Part shown: one piece after another, positions 44,806-51,778 of the stretch | How positions within the stretch are numbered: position 1 is the first letter of the stretch | How the letters are laid out: each line of letters begins with the position of its first letter | DNA from: Actinomycetota bacterium | Lineage (GTDB): Bacteria; Actinomycetota; Actinomycetes; Nanopelagicales; Nanopelagicaceae | NCBI GenBank assembly: GCA_947490845.1 | Contig: CANLHI010000004.1 | Coordinates: 1 to 58,047, forward strand | Direction: 5' to 3' | Length of the DNA stretch: 58,047 bases | Program-made: the position numbers and the translations under genes | The notes under the pieces: model-generated | What the model was told of the DNA's origin: nothing | Databases searched by the model: none | Seen by the model: only the letters and a program-made list of their open reading frames with translations

Positions 44806-45749
44806 AAATCTTCTGAAACTGGCACATCTTCCATAGCTTCATGGACTGCAATCAACCGACGATCAATCTCGTCGGCCTCATCCATACGACCTAAGCCGCG
44901 AAGTACTGTGGACATGCGGGTTTCGATATCGATTATCAATTCAAAGTCTTTTGGTTCATCCTCGGAAATGATCTGCAGCACGCCATCAAGAGTAAGCAGA
45001 CCATCATCTAACTTTCCAAGAATTACTTCTGCTTTGCCGTATTCGAATAGCGCAAATGTCTCACGGCGGTGATCGTGTCCGGTTTCAAATACATCTATCG
45101 CTTTACGCGCTGCCTCTAAGGCTTTTTCACCATCTCCGAGCTCAACATAACAAGATGCGATTTTTTGATCGCAACGAGCAACCTGAATTACCTCTTTCTC
45201 GGTCTTAAAAATTAGCCTTGCTTCCTTAAATGTAGTAATCGCTAATTCAAATTGCTTTAACTCACGATAAGCACATCCAAGTAAATGAAGATCATTGGCT
45301 GCGCCAATTTGATTGCCGTCTACTAAATGCTCTTGGGCACATTCGTGCATAATCTCTACAACTTTTTCAAAATTCTTTGATGCATACCACCACTCGCCAA
45401 GGGTGCAGGCAAGTTCTAATGAGAGAGGTGATTTATTCTCACGCAAGATTTCAACTGCCTTACTCATCGCAGTTGCTGCCTCGTCCATACGCTTTAGTTG
45501 GTTTAAGTTATAACCAATTGCAGAATATGCCTGCGCTAAACCTTCACTGGAGTCTGTGTGGCCAAGTTCTGAAAAAATATCTCGTGCAGTCTCGGCGAGC
45601 GCAAGCGCTTCGTCATATTGACCACGAGCAAAGATTCGGGCAGAGAGTTCGTAATAAGTATTAGCGCGATCGGCGCCATGTACTTCCGGAATTCGATCCC
45701 AGAGCATTTCCTCCGTTACGAGATCGTCTTGGCCTTCATCTTCGCTCAT
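44796..45749 (-). CDS. TPR-repeat protein
   Basis: A soluble 317-residue protein made of tetratricopeptide repeats, for example YYELSARIFARGQYDEALALAE (32-53), LAQAYSAIGYNLNQLKRMDEA and HLLGCAYRELKQFELAITTF. The N-terminus is acidic (MSEDEGQDDL). TPR proteins serve as scaffolds and no partner is indicated. A GGAGGT Shine-Dalgarno lies 5 nt before the ATG. An 11-bp palindrome TCAACAGTTGA at 45774-45784 lies just upstream and could be an operator. Confidence 0.8.
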   Translation of the reverse strand: MSEDEGQDDLVTEEMLWDRIPEVHGADRANTYYELSARIFARGQYDEALALAETARDIFSELGHTDSSEGLAQAYSAIGYNLNQLKRMDEAATAMSKAVEILRENKSPLSLELACTLGEWWYASKNFEKVVEIMHECAQEHLVDGNQIGAANDLHLLGCAYRELKQFELAITTFKEARLIFKTEKEVIQVARCDQKIASCYVELGDGEKALEAARKAIDVFETGHDHRRETFALFEYGKAEVILGKLDDGLLTLDGVLQIISEDEPKDFELIIDIETRMSTVLRGLGRMDEADEIDRRLIAVHEAMEDVPVSEDLGD

Positions 45750-45837
45750 TGATACCTCCGCTGGCAGGGTAGTTCAACAGTTGATCATGCAGTTGCCGAT
45801 CGGGGAATGAGCGTGACACTACTCCCAAAGATTTAAG

Positions 45838-45958
45838 AAGGGGCGTGATTTAAAGTAAACGCCTGGGGCTAATTTCGCGTGGACAGGCTCAACTGGCCTC
45901 GGTTACCCTTGGCTTCTTGCGAGTCATTTGCATCTAGGAAAAGCCCACAGGGAGAGTC
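45838..45958 (+). promoter_or_regulatory. Possible structured leader of the Ni/Co transporter gene
   Basis: Two short stems share bases and exclude each other: GGCGT (45842-45846) with ACGCC (45859-45863), and GCCTG (45861-45865) with CAGGC (45884-45888). A GGGAGAG Shine-Dalgarno lies just before the ATG at 45959, in contrast to the leaderless style elsewhere. This may be a metal-responsive leader, but I see no clear match to the cobalamin riboswitch or the NiCo motif. Transcription may also start downstream of it. Confidence 0.3.
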
Positions 45959-47146
45959 ATGAACAAGATCGTTATCGATATTCCGCGCATTCCCCTGCGC
46001 GAGCGACTAACCCGCGATGAGTGGCGCCGTATGGCTGCCATGTTTGGCTTTATAGCTTTCTTACACGTTGCTGGTGTCTTGTTAATGTGGCAAGCAACTA
46101 GCGGTAGATATGAATTATCCGATGGCACGCTCTTTGGTTGGGGCACAGCAGTGCTCGCATACACCTTAGGTATGCGCCATGCATTCGATGCTGATCACAT
46201 AAGCGCGATAGATAACACCACTCGTAAATTAATGTCGGAAGGCCAGCGCCCACTGGCCGTTGGATTCTTCTTCTCGCTGGGCCACTCATCAGTGGTGGCT
46301 GCTTTAGCAATCCTTCTCAACTTCGGAATTAAAGCGCTCGGCTCTCAACTTAAAGATGAAGATTCAGATCTGCATCATTACACCAGCCTGATCGGGTTAA
46401 CAGTTTCAGGTACTTTCTTGATGTTGATTGCAATCTTAAACTTAGTTATTTTGATATCAATCGTTGGTGTTTTCTTACAGATGCGTAAAGGTCTTTATAA
46501 CGAAGAAGAACTTGAAAAGCACCTTAACTCTCGCGGCTTGTTGATGCGCTTCTTTGGACCAATCGCTCGTCGCATCGATAAGAGTTGGAAGATGTATCCG
46601 CTTGGAATCCTCTTTGGATTAGGTTTTGATACCGCAACCGAAATTGGATTACTGGTACTTGCAGGTTCATCAGTTATTGCCGGACTTCCGTGGTGGGCAG
46701 TTCTTTCGCTGCCATTCTTCTTTGCAGCTGGCATGAGTTTATTAGACACAATCGATGGTTCATTTATGAACTTTGCTTACGGTTGGGCTTTTTCTAAACC
46801 AGTTCGCAAGGTTTACTACAACATCATCATCACTGGATTATCTGTTGCTGTCGCGCTCTTTGTTGGCGGTTTAGAAATTTGCCAAGTAATCGCACAACAA
46901 CTGAATTTAACCGGTGGATTCTGGGATTATGCGTTGGCCTTTAACCTAAATAGCGCTGGCTATTTCATTGTTGGTGCCTTCGTAGTGGTGTGGAGCGTTG
47001 GTTTGCTGCTCTGGAAATATGGAAAAATCGAAGAGCGTTGGCACAATCACGCCCACGATGCACAGATGGCACGAGGTGAAGTTAGCAATCACGCTGCCGC
47101 TGGTGTTGATCTTGGGCCGATCAATGATGGCTGGAAGATCGACTAA
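45959..47146 (+). CDS. NiCoT family nickel/cobalt permease
   Basis: High-affinity secondary transporter of Ni2+ and/or Co2+ in the membrane (HoxN/NixA/NicT family). The 395 residues form about eight hydrophobic helices. The helix II signature RHAFDADHI at 73-81 holds the metal-selective His/Asp residues, and LGFDTATEIGLL marks the later motif. The C-terminus has a His-containing tail (HNHAHDAQMARG). The preference between nickel and cobalt is not visible; neither urease nor cobalamin genes are nearby. Its end overlaps the convergent DMT gene by 4 nt. Confidence 0.93.
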   Translation: MNKIVIDIPRIPLRERLTRDEWRRMAAMFGFIAFLHVAGVLLMWQATSGRYELSDGTLFGWGTAVLAYTLGMRHAFDADHISAIDNTTRKLMSEGQRPLAVGFFFSLGHSSVVAALAILLNFGIKALGSQLKDEDSDLHHYTSLIGLTVSGTFLMLIAILNLVILISIVGVFLQMRKGLYNEEELEKHLNSRGLLMRFFGPIARRIDKSWKMYPLGILFGLGFDTATEIGLLVLAGSSVIAGLPWWAVLSLPFFFAAGMSLLDTIDGSFMNFAYGWAFSKPVRKVYYNIIITGLSVAVALFVGGLEICQVIAQQLNLTGGFWDYALAFNLNSAGYFIVGAFVVVWSVGLLLWKYGKIEERWHNHAHDAQMARGEVSNHAAAGVDLGPINDGWKID

Positions 47147-48042
47147 TTAAATTTGATTCTATTCTGACCAATCGCTGCCCCAAGCAAAACAATCAGAGCA
47201 CCGACAGGTTCATGCCAAAATAAATCCTCTTGCAAAAATATTAACCCCACGATTACTGCAACAACTGGTGTCAAGTAAGTCACGCTGCTAGCAATAGCAC
47301 TTCCCGCGATCGCCATGACTTTAAAGTTCCAGATATAGGCAAATCCACTACCAAAGACACCTAGGGCAAGCATCGCTAGAACTGGACCCGGGCGATATTC
47401 ATCTTTGGCTATTCCATCAAATAGAAAGAACGGAAGCAGCGTGAGTGCACCAGTTGTTACCTGCGCCGCCGCAATTGATTCAGGTGGCAACTTGTGAGGA
47501 ATTATAAATCGACGAGAGTACGGAAAAGAAAAACCGTAACAAGTGACGGCAAATAACAATATTAAAATTGCCCACAGTGGATTATCGCCAAGGCCTTTCC
47601 AGGCGCCCAAGACAGTTAAGACTCCGACAAAACCAATTGCGATTCCGAGTACTTGATAAAACTTAGGCTTTTCTTCACGAGTAACAACCATGATTGCGAT
47701 TAGAGTCATGAGCGGTGTTACCGCATTAATGATTCCTGCCAAAATCGAAGTGACTTCGGTTTGGGCAAGAGCGAATAAAACGCCAGGAACAACGTTAAGT
47801 AACATCGAGACCACCCATAGGTGTGCCCATAAACGTTTTGATGTCGGAAGCGAAATTCTTTTATATCTTGCCCAAGCTAGCAAGGTCAGTGCGCCAAGTG
47901 CACAGCGGCCAAAAGCAACACCGAATGGAGTTAGAAATTCCAAGCCCATTTTTATGAAGATAAATGAGCATCCCCAGACGACACCGAGGGCGAGATAGAT
48001 TGGTAACCAAGATTGATCTTTACCCTTGGCTATTTCTGACAC
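47143..48042 (-). CDS. EamA/DMT family transporter
   Basis: Drug/metabolite transporter superfamily exporter of 299 residues, with ten hydrophobic helices in two EamA halves (PIYLALGVVWGCSFIFIKMG at the start of the first, ILILLFAVTCYGFSFPYSRR at the second). The open frame extends to 48075, but those bases are the tRNA-Lys 3' half. The first start beyond the tRNA is GTG at 48042, one base after the mature tRNA 3' end. The substrate is unknown. Confidence 0.8.
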   Translation of the reverse strand: MSEIAKGKDQSWLPIYLALGVVWGCSFIFIKMGLEFLTPFGVAFGRCALGALTLLAWARYKRISLPTSKRLWAHLWVVSMLLNVVPGVLFALAQTEVTSILAGIINAVTPLMTLIAIMVVTREEKPKFYQVLGIAIGFVGVLTVLGAWKGLGDNPLWAILILLFAVTCYGFSFPYSRRFIIPHKLPPESIAAAQVTTGALTLLPFFLFDGIAKDEYRPGPVLAMLALGVFGSGFAYIWNFKVMAIAGSAIASSVTYLTPVVAVIVGLIFLQEDLFWHEPVGALIVLLGAAIGQNRIKFN

Positions 48043-48043
48043 G

Positions 48044-48116
48044 TGGGCCCTGTCGGGCTCGAACCGACGACCCACGGATTAAAAGTCCGTTGCTCTACCG
48101 ACTGAGCTAAAGGCCC
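48044..48116 (-). tRNA. tRNA-Lys(TTT)
   Basis: A 73-nt cloverleaf on the minus strand. The acceptor stem GGGCCTT pairs with AGGGCCC, followed by discriminator A; D arm GCTC/GAGC; anticodon loop CTTTTAA with anticodon TTT; T arm with GTTCGAGC-type loop. CCA is not encoded. It lies between the Sua5 gene upstream and the DMT gene downstream on the same strand. Confidence 0.95.
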
Positions 48117-48169
48117 CACTGTATTTAAGCAAAATCTGCGCCAAATACTCGCCGTATCTTAGCGGAGTT

Positions 48170-49135
48170 TTATCGCCCTTTGGACGCTCGCATTAAGCGG
48201 TCACGGATCGCAAGGGCCAAGCCATCTCCGGCTGGCTCTGCAACAACAACTGAATTAAGACCTTTTGCATCCGCATCTCGAAGTGCGGAATACATGACAC
48301 GAGCAAACTCGTCAACGTTTTTTGGTGATGCCAAACGAATTACCTTTTCAGGTGTTTGGATTTCTGCAAGTGCGATGAATCCTTCACCGGCAATTGGTAT
48401 GCGATTTAGATTCACGATTGCACTTGGTGCATAGTGATTTTCCAAGGATCCACTTACCCGAATATCTGTTTCGATAGTTGAAACTTTTAATCCAGTTGAT
48501 TCTTCAACCATTTGAATGGTGATTGCGCCAGGGCGCAAAATACGTGGGGCTTCCGTTGTGCAGTCGATGATGGTTGATTCAACGCCAACATTTGATGGAC
48601 CGCCATCTAAAATCTGATCTTTGCCTTCAAGATATTCGCCGAGTTCCTCTTGCACTGCTTGAGCAGTTGTCGGTGAGACGTGGCCAAAACGATTGGCACT
48701 GGGTGCTGCGATTCCTTGGCCGCCTATATTTTCAAAGGCTGCTAAAAGTGCGAGTGCAACTGCGTGACCTGGAACGCGCAATCCAACAGTTGGCTGTCCC
48801 CCCGTAACAAAATCTTCAGCCAGGATCGAACGCTTTAATACCAAAGTCATCGGCCCAGGCCAGAAATCACGAGCTAGCGAAATTGCGTAACTTGGAATCT
48901 CATCTGCCCAATCACCAAGTGATTGCATCGAATAGATATGAACGATTAGCGGATGATCTGCTGGGCGCCCTTTAACTTTATAAATACGGGCAACCGCGCT
49001 TGAGTTTGTGGCATCTGCGCCAAGTCCATAAACAGTCTCTGTCGGCAGAGCGACCAAGCCACCATCTTTAAGTAATTGGGCTACCCGCGCCAGCGAATCA
49101 GCGGTGCACTGAGATACGAATTCACCACTGCTCAT
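48170..49135 (-). CDS. Sua5/YwlC, threonylcarbamoyl-AMP synthase
   Basis: Makes threonylcarbamoyl-AMP for t6A37 of ANN-reading tRNAs. From this ATG it has 321 residues, with a YrdC domain (LKDGGLVALPTETVYGLGAD near 22-41, KGRPADHPLIVHI, SANRFGHVSPTTA) and a C-terminal Sua5 domain (about 225-321), so it is the long Sua5 form. A start at 49174 is open, but GATAAT (minus strand, 49143-49148) ends 7 nt before 49135 and the divergent glycosyltransferase needs this space. Confidence 0.93.
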   Translation of the reverse strand: MSSGEFVSQCTADSLARVAQLLKDGGLVALPTETVYGLGADATNSSAVARIYKVKGRPADHPLIVHIYSMQSLGDWADEIPSYAISLARDFWPGPMTLVLKRSILAEDFVTGGQPTVGLRVPGHAVALALLAAFENIGGQGIAAPSANRFGHVSPTTAQAVQEELGEYLEGKDQILDGGPSNVGVESTIIDCTTEAPRILRPGAITIQMVEESTGLKVSTIETDIRVSGSLENHYAPSAIVNLNRIPIAGEGFIALAEIQTPEKVIRLASPKNVDEFARVMYSALRDADAKGLNSVVVAEPAGDGLALAIRDRLMRASKGR

Positions 49136-49174
49136 GTGCGCAATTATCGCGCCTTTTTGCGAGAAGATAACCAC

Positions 49175-50305
49175 ATGGCCGCACCGGTAAAGGTAATGCA
49201 GATAATCGCCCGCATGAATGTGGGTGGTCCTGCTGTGATCGTGGCCGAACTTATGCGCGGCTTAGATAAGTCAGCCTTCGAGCAAATTTTGGTCACTGGT
49301 TATTGTGATGAAAATGAAGCAGATTATTTAGACACTGTCGCAACGGATCTCAAAGCAACCCGTATTGCAGGCTTGGGACGTTCAGTGTCGTTAGTCGCAG
49401 ACCTGAAGGCGTTCTTCGGTTTGGTATCACTAATTCGTAAATACAAACCAGATGTGATTCATACACATACTGCTAAGGCTGGTGTCTTAGGCCGATTAGC
49501 ATCACTTCTCGCCGGTCGTGGCGCAGTTCGTGTTCACACTTTCCATGGACATTTACTTCATGGCTATTTCAGTAACACGGTTACCAAGTTAGTTATTTTG
49601 ATCGAAAAAATCTTGGCAGCGCGTACTAGTGTTTTAATCGCGATCGGCAGCAAGGTGCGAGATGACTTGGTTGCCGCTGGCATCGGCCGCGCTGATAAAT
49701 ATCGCGTTTTCTTTCCGGGACTTCCAGCACCAAAGGTAATTACTAAAGCTGCGGCACAAAGCGCTCTTGGAATTAGTACTGAAACTTTATATATAACTTT
49801 CGTTGGGCGATTGACCCAGATCAAAAGACCTGATCGCTTATTAGATGTTACTTTGGAATGTAAAGTGCGTGGTTTAGACCTGCGTTTCTTAGTTGCAGGC
49901 GAAGGTGAACTCTTTGAGAGTTCAAAGGCGCGCTGCCTACAAGAACAATTAAACGTTACTTTCTTCGGCTGGCGCAACGATATTGATCAAATATTCACCG
50001 CAAGTGACATTGCAATTCTGACTTCAGATAACGAAGGAATTCCACTGACTTTAATTCAGGCAGCCCAAGCAGGTTTGCCGATAGTGGCAACAAACGTTGG
50101 CTCTATCTCAGATATCGTCATAAATGAAAGCACGGGCTATCTAACGCAAACAACGGCACCAGCAATGGCAGATGCGATTGAAAAGTTAGTACGAGATGCT
50201 CAGTTGCGAAAGATCATGGGTGAGGCTGGAAAGGCTCGTGCAGCGCAGTATTTCTCACTCGATCCCATGATTAAAGATCACGCCGATCTATATCGCTCGC
50301 TTTAA
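49175..50305 (+). CDS. Glycosyltransferase family 4 (GT-B fold)
   Basis: A sugar-nucleotide glycosyltransferase of 376 residues. N-terminal features are VMQIIARMNVGGPAVIVAEL (about 7-26) and HTHTAKAGVLGRLAS; the C-terminal nucleotide-binding half contains FVGRLTQIKRPDRLLD, SDNEGIPLTLIQAAQAG with the EX7E glutamates, and VATNVGSISDIV. This is the pattern of GT4 enzymes used for cell wall, capsule or lipid sugars; the acceptor is unknown. The start is inferred from divergence with Sua5 (39 bp); ATG at 49196 is an alternative. Confidence 0.87.
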   Translation: MAAPVKVMQIIARMNVGGPAVIVAELMRGLDKSAFEQILVTGYCDENEADYLDTVATDLKATRIAGLGRSVSLVADLKAFFGLVSLIRKYKPDVIHTHTAKAGVLGRLASLLAGRGAVRVHTFHGHLLHGYFSNTVTKLVILIEKILAARTSVLIAIGSKVRDDLVAAGIGRADKYRVFFPGLPAPKVITKAAAQSALGISTETLYITFVGRLTQIKRPDRLLDVTLECKVRGLDLRFLVAGEGELFESSKARCLQEQLNVTFFGWRNDIDQIFTASDIAILTSDNEGIPLTLIQAAQAGLPIVATNVGSISDIVINESTGYLTQTTAPAMADAIEKLVRDAQLRKIMGEAGKARAAQYFSLDPMIKDHADLYRSL

Positions 50306-50366
50306 ATCACATAATTTTCACAGAACCATCACAGCCACAAATAACTAAATAGGAGATACTTATCCC

Positions 50367-51092
50367 ATGACTACAACACGTTTTCGCAAGATCGCAGCCA
50401 TCGCAATCGCTCTGACTCTGCTTGGAGGTGCGGCGCTATCTCTTCCTGCCAACGCAGCAACAACTGCTACGCGTTATGTGACAGTTAACTCGGAGGGAAC
50501 GATCAAGGTAACCCCTGATGCGGTGCGCTTGAACGCCAATGTTTCTGTTGTGGCTGGATCAAATAAGGATGCACTAGCTAAGGCTTCCACTGCAGCTGCG
50601 GCAGTTCGTGCGGCGCTGACCAAGGCGGGAATTTTAAAAGGCGATATCGCAACCCAGAGCATTACCGTTTATCCCGAATATAACTACACCCAAGATAAAG
50701 GTTCGGTTCTAATTGGTTACCGTGGTTCCCAAGGTTTTGTTGTAACAATTAAGAACGCTGAGAATGCAGGCGTAGTTGTCGATGCCGTTGTTGCCGCAGG
50801 CGGTGATGATCTGCAGATTCAAGGAGTTACTCCTTTCGTTCTCGATTCATCAGCGTCAACTGAATCTGCGCGCGCAAATGCTGTTAAAAACGCGAAAGCG
50901 AAGGCGACTTCATATGCCAAGTTGTTAGGTGCAAAACTTGGTCGTGTTAATTACTTAGTAGAAAATTCAAGCCCGATTAGTTATCCACCTGTAATGGCGA
51001 TGGCAAAGGCTGCTGATTCGGAAGCAACTGTTGTTGATCTAGGTCAGCAAGATGTCACTGTTTCAATAACTATTCAGTGGGCGCTTCTCTAA
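50367..51092 (+). CDS. Secreted SIMPL (DUF541) domain protein
   Basis: An exported 241-residue protein. The signal peptide (IAAIAIALTLLGGAALSLPANA) is followed by a SIMPL domain: RYVTVNSEGTIKVTPDAVRL, VYPEYNYTQDKGSVLIGYRG, GVVVDAVVAAGGDDLQIQGV and ARANAVKNAKAKATSYAKLLG. The DUF541 family folds into periplasmic or surface beta-alpha domains of poorly known role, sometimes linked to oxidative stress. GATACT (50355-50360) ends 6 nt before the ATG, while an AGGAG lies 11 nt upstream, so the start mode is ambiguous. Confidence 0.88.
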   Translation: MTTTRFRKIAAIAIALTLLGGAALSLPANAATTATRYVTVNSEGTIKVTPDAVRLNANVSVVAGSNKDALAKASTAAAAVRAALTKAGILKGDIATQSITVYPEYNYTQDKGSVLIGYRGSQGFVVTIKNAENAGVVVDAVVAAGGDDLQIQGVTPFVLDSSASTESARANAVKNAKAKATSYAKLLGAKLGRVNYLVENSSPISYPPVMAMAKAADSEATVVDLGQQDVTVSITIQWALL

Positions 51093-51136
51093 ATCACCTT
51101 GCTTTCTGCCATTTCTGGGCAGGCAAATAACCGATT

Positions 51137-51165
51137 TTGGTTAGCACCCCTCTAGAAGGTACGAT
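51137..51165 (+). promoter_or_regulatory. Promoter of tRNA-Glu
   Basis: TTGGTT (51137-51142) and TACGAT (51160-51165) are separated by 17 nt, a standard housekeeping promoter arrangement. The tRNA begins 16 nt after the -10. Confidence 0.55.
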
Positions 51166-51180
51166 TTGCGAGCCTCAAAC

Positions 51181-51253
51181 GTCCCCATCGTCTAGGGGCC
51201 TAGGACATCGCCCTTTCACGGCGGTAACACGGGTTCGAATCCCGTTGGGGGCA
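51181..51253 (+). tRNA. tRNA-Glu(TTC)
   Basis: A 73-nt cloverleaf. Acceptor GTCCCCA pairs with TGGGGGC, discriminator A; anticodon loop CTTTCAC with anticodon TTC; T arm CGGGTTCGAATCCCG. CCA is not encoded. Confidence 0.96.
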
Positions 51254-51292
51254 CGCAAGGCCGAATTCATTCGGTATAAAGGCTTTAAGGTG

Positions 51293-51314
51293 ACATAAGA
51301 GCCACTTATGTTTT
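51293..51314 (+). terminator. Candidate terminator after tRNA-Glu
   Basis: A perfect 7-bp stem, ACATAAG (51293-51299) with CTTATGT (51305-51311), is followed by a short T-run. The stem is AT-rich, so termination may be partial, and tRNA-Asp could be co-transcribed. Confidence 0.4.
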
Positions 51315-51324
51315 CATTCTTTAA

Positions 51325-51398
51325 GGCCCGGTAGCGCAGTTGGTTAGCGCGCCGCCCTGTCACGGCGGAGGTCGCGGGTTCAAGTCCCGTCCGGGTCG
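51325..51398 (+). tRNA. tRNA-Asp(GTC)
   Basis: A 74-nt cloverleaf. Acceptor GGCCCGG pairs with CCGGGTC, discriminator G; anticodon loop CTGTCAC with anticodon GTC; T arm GCGGGTTCAAGTCCCGT. CCA is not encoded. Confidence 0.96.
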
Positions 51399-51401
51399 CG
51401 A

Positions 51402-51433
51402 GATGGGAGTGTCCACACACTCTCATCTTTTTT
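51402..51433 (+). terminator. Rho-independent terminator after tRNA-Asp
   Basis: An 11-bp stem, GATGGGAGTGT (51402-51412) with ACACTCTCATC (51417-51427), has one G-T pair and a CCAC loop, then six T residues. This is the clearest intrinsic terminator in the window and separates tRNA-Asp from tRNA-Phe. Confidence 0.85.
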
Positions 51434-51470
51434 AATCATTAAATAAATATTTAATTCACAAATAAATATT

Positions 51471-51544
51471 GGCTCGGTAGCTCAGTTGGTACGAGCGCGC
51501 GACTGAAAATCGTGAGGTCGACAGTTCGATCCTGTCCCGAGCCA
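51471..51544 (+). tRNA. tRNA-Phe(GAA)
   Basis: A 74-nt cloverleaf. Acceptor GGCTCGG pairs with CCGAGCC, discriminator A; anticodon loop CTGAAAA with anticodon GAA; T arm ACAGTTCGATCCTGT. The 37 bases before it are very AT-rich and probably include its promoter. Confidence 0.96.
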
Positions 51545-51577
51545 CAAGCGTTACTTTTGAATTAGTTACAAAAAGAA

Positions 51578-51766
51578 TTAACCAGCAGATCCTGAACCAG
51601 AAGGACCTGCCTTACGTTGCACCTGAGGTGCTCCACCACTGCGTTGGCCGCCACGAATCTTGGAACCGCCTTCTGCATGTGTCTGCGTTCCAGGTGCACC
51701 CTTTTTACCTTTTTTTGCTTCAAGTGCTGCGAGCATTCTCGCTTTTACATCATCGTTATTAGCCAT
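51578..51766 (-). CDS. DUF5302 family small protein
   Basis: A 62-residue basic, Gly-rich, probably disordered protein: an N-terminal helix (VKARMLAALEAKKGKK, 7-22) and a tail with GGSKIRGGQRSGGAPQ. This layout matches the small actinobacterial DUF5302 family, which has no known function. TAGACT on the minus strand ends 6 nt before the ATG, which supports a real, independently expressed gene. Confidence 0.75.
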   Translation of the reverse strand: MANNDDVKARMLAALEAKKGKKGAPGTQTHAEGGSKIRGGQRSGGAPQVQRKAGPSGSGSAG

Positions 51767-51772
51767 GTCCCT

Positions 51773-51778
51773 AGTCTA
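51773..51778 (-). promoter_or_regulatory. -10 element of the DUF5302 gene, overlapping an upstream stop codon
   Basis: TAGACT on the minus strand ends 6 nt before the ATG at 51766. Its first three bases are the TAG stop codon of the WecA/MraY-like gene. Confidence 0.6.

Noticed and set aside
45750-45958. Cobalamin riboswitch upstream of the Ni/Co transporter gene
   Set aside because: The conserved B12 box and the GCCACTG-type core are absent; only generic short stems remain.
48043-48075. N-terminal extension of the DMT transporter frame
   Set aside because: These bases are the 3' half of tRNA-Lys, so the extension is not coding.
49076-49174. Upstream extension of the glycosyltransferase frame
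   Set aside because: It runs through the start of Sua5 on the other strand and lacks family homology; the GT4 fold begins at the later ATG.
51099-51126. Bulged hairpin after the SIMPL gene as a terminator
   Set aside because: The stem TTGC...CTGCC/GGCAG...GCAA has a 3-nt bulge and no T-tract, so it is not a convincing intrinsic terminator.
51175-51426. An 83-codon minus-strand ORF with TRTGLEPATSAVTGRR and GIRTRV
   Set aside because: It is the antisense translation of tRNA-Glu and tRNA-Asp, a well-known database artefact, not a protein.
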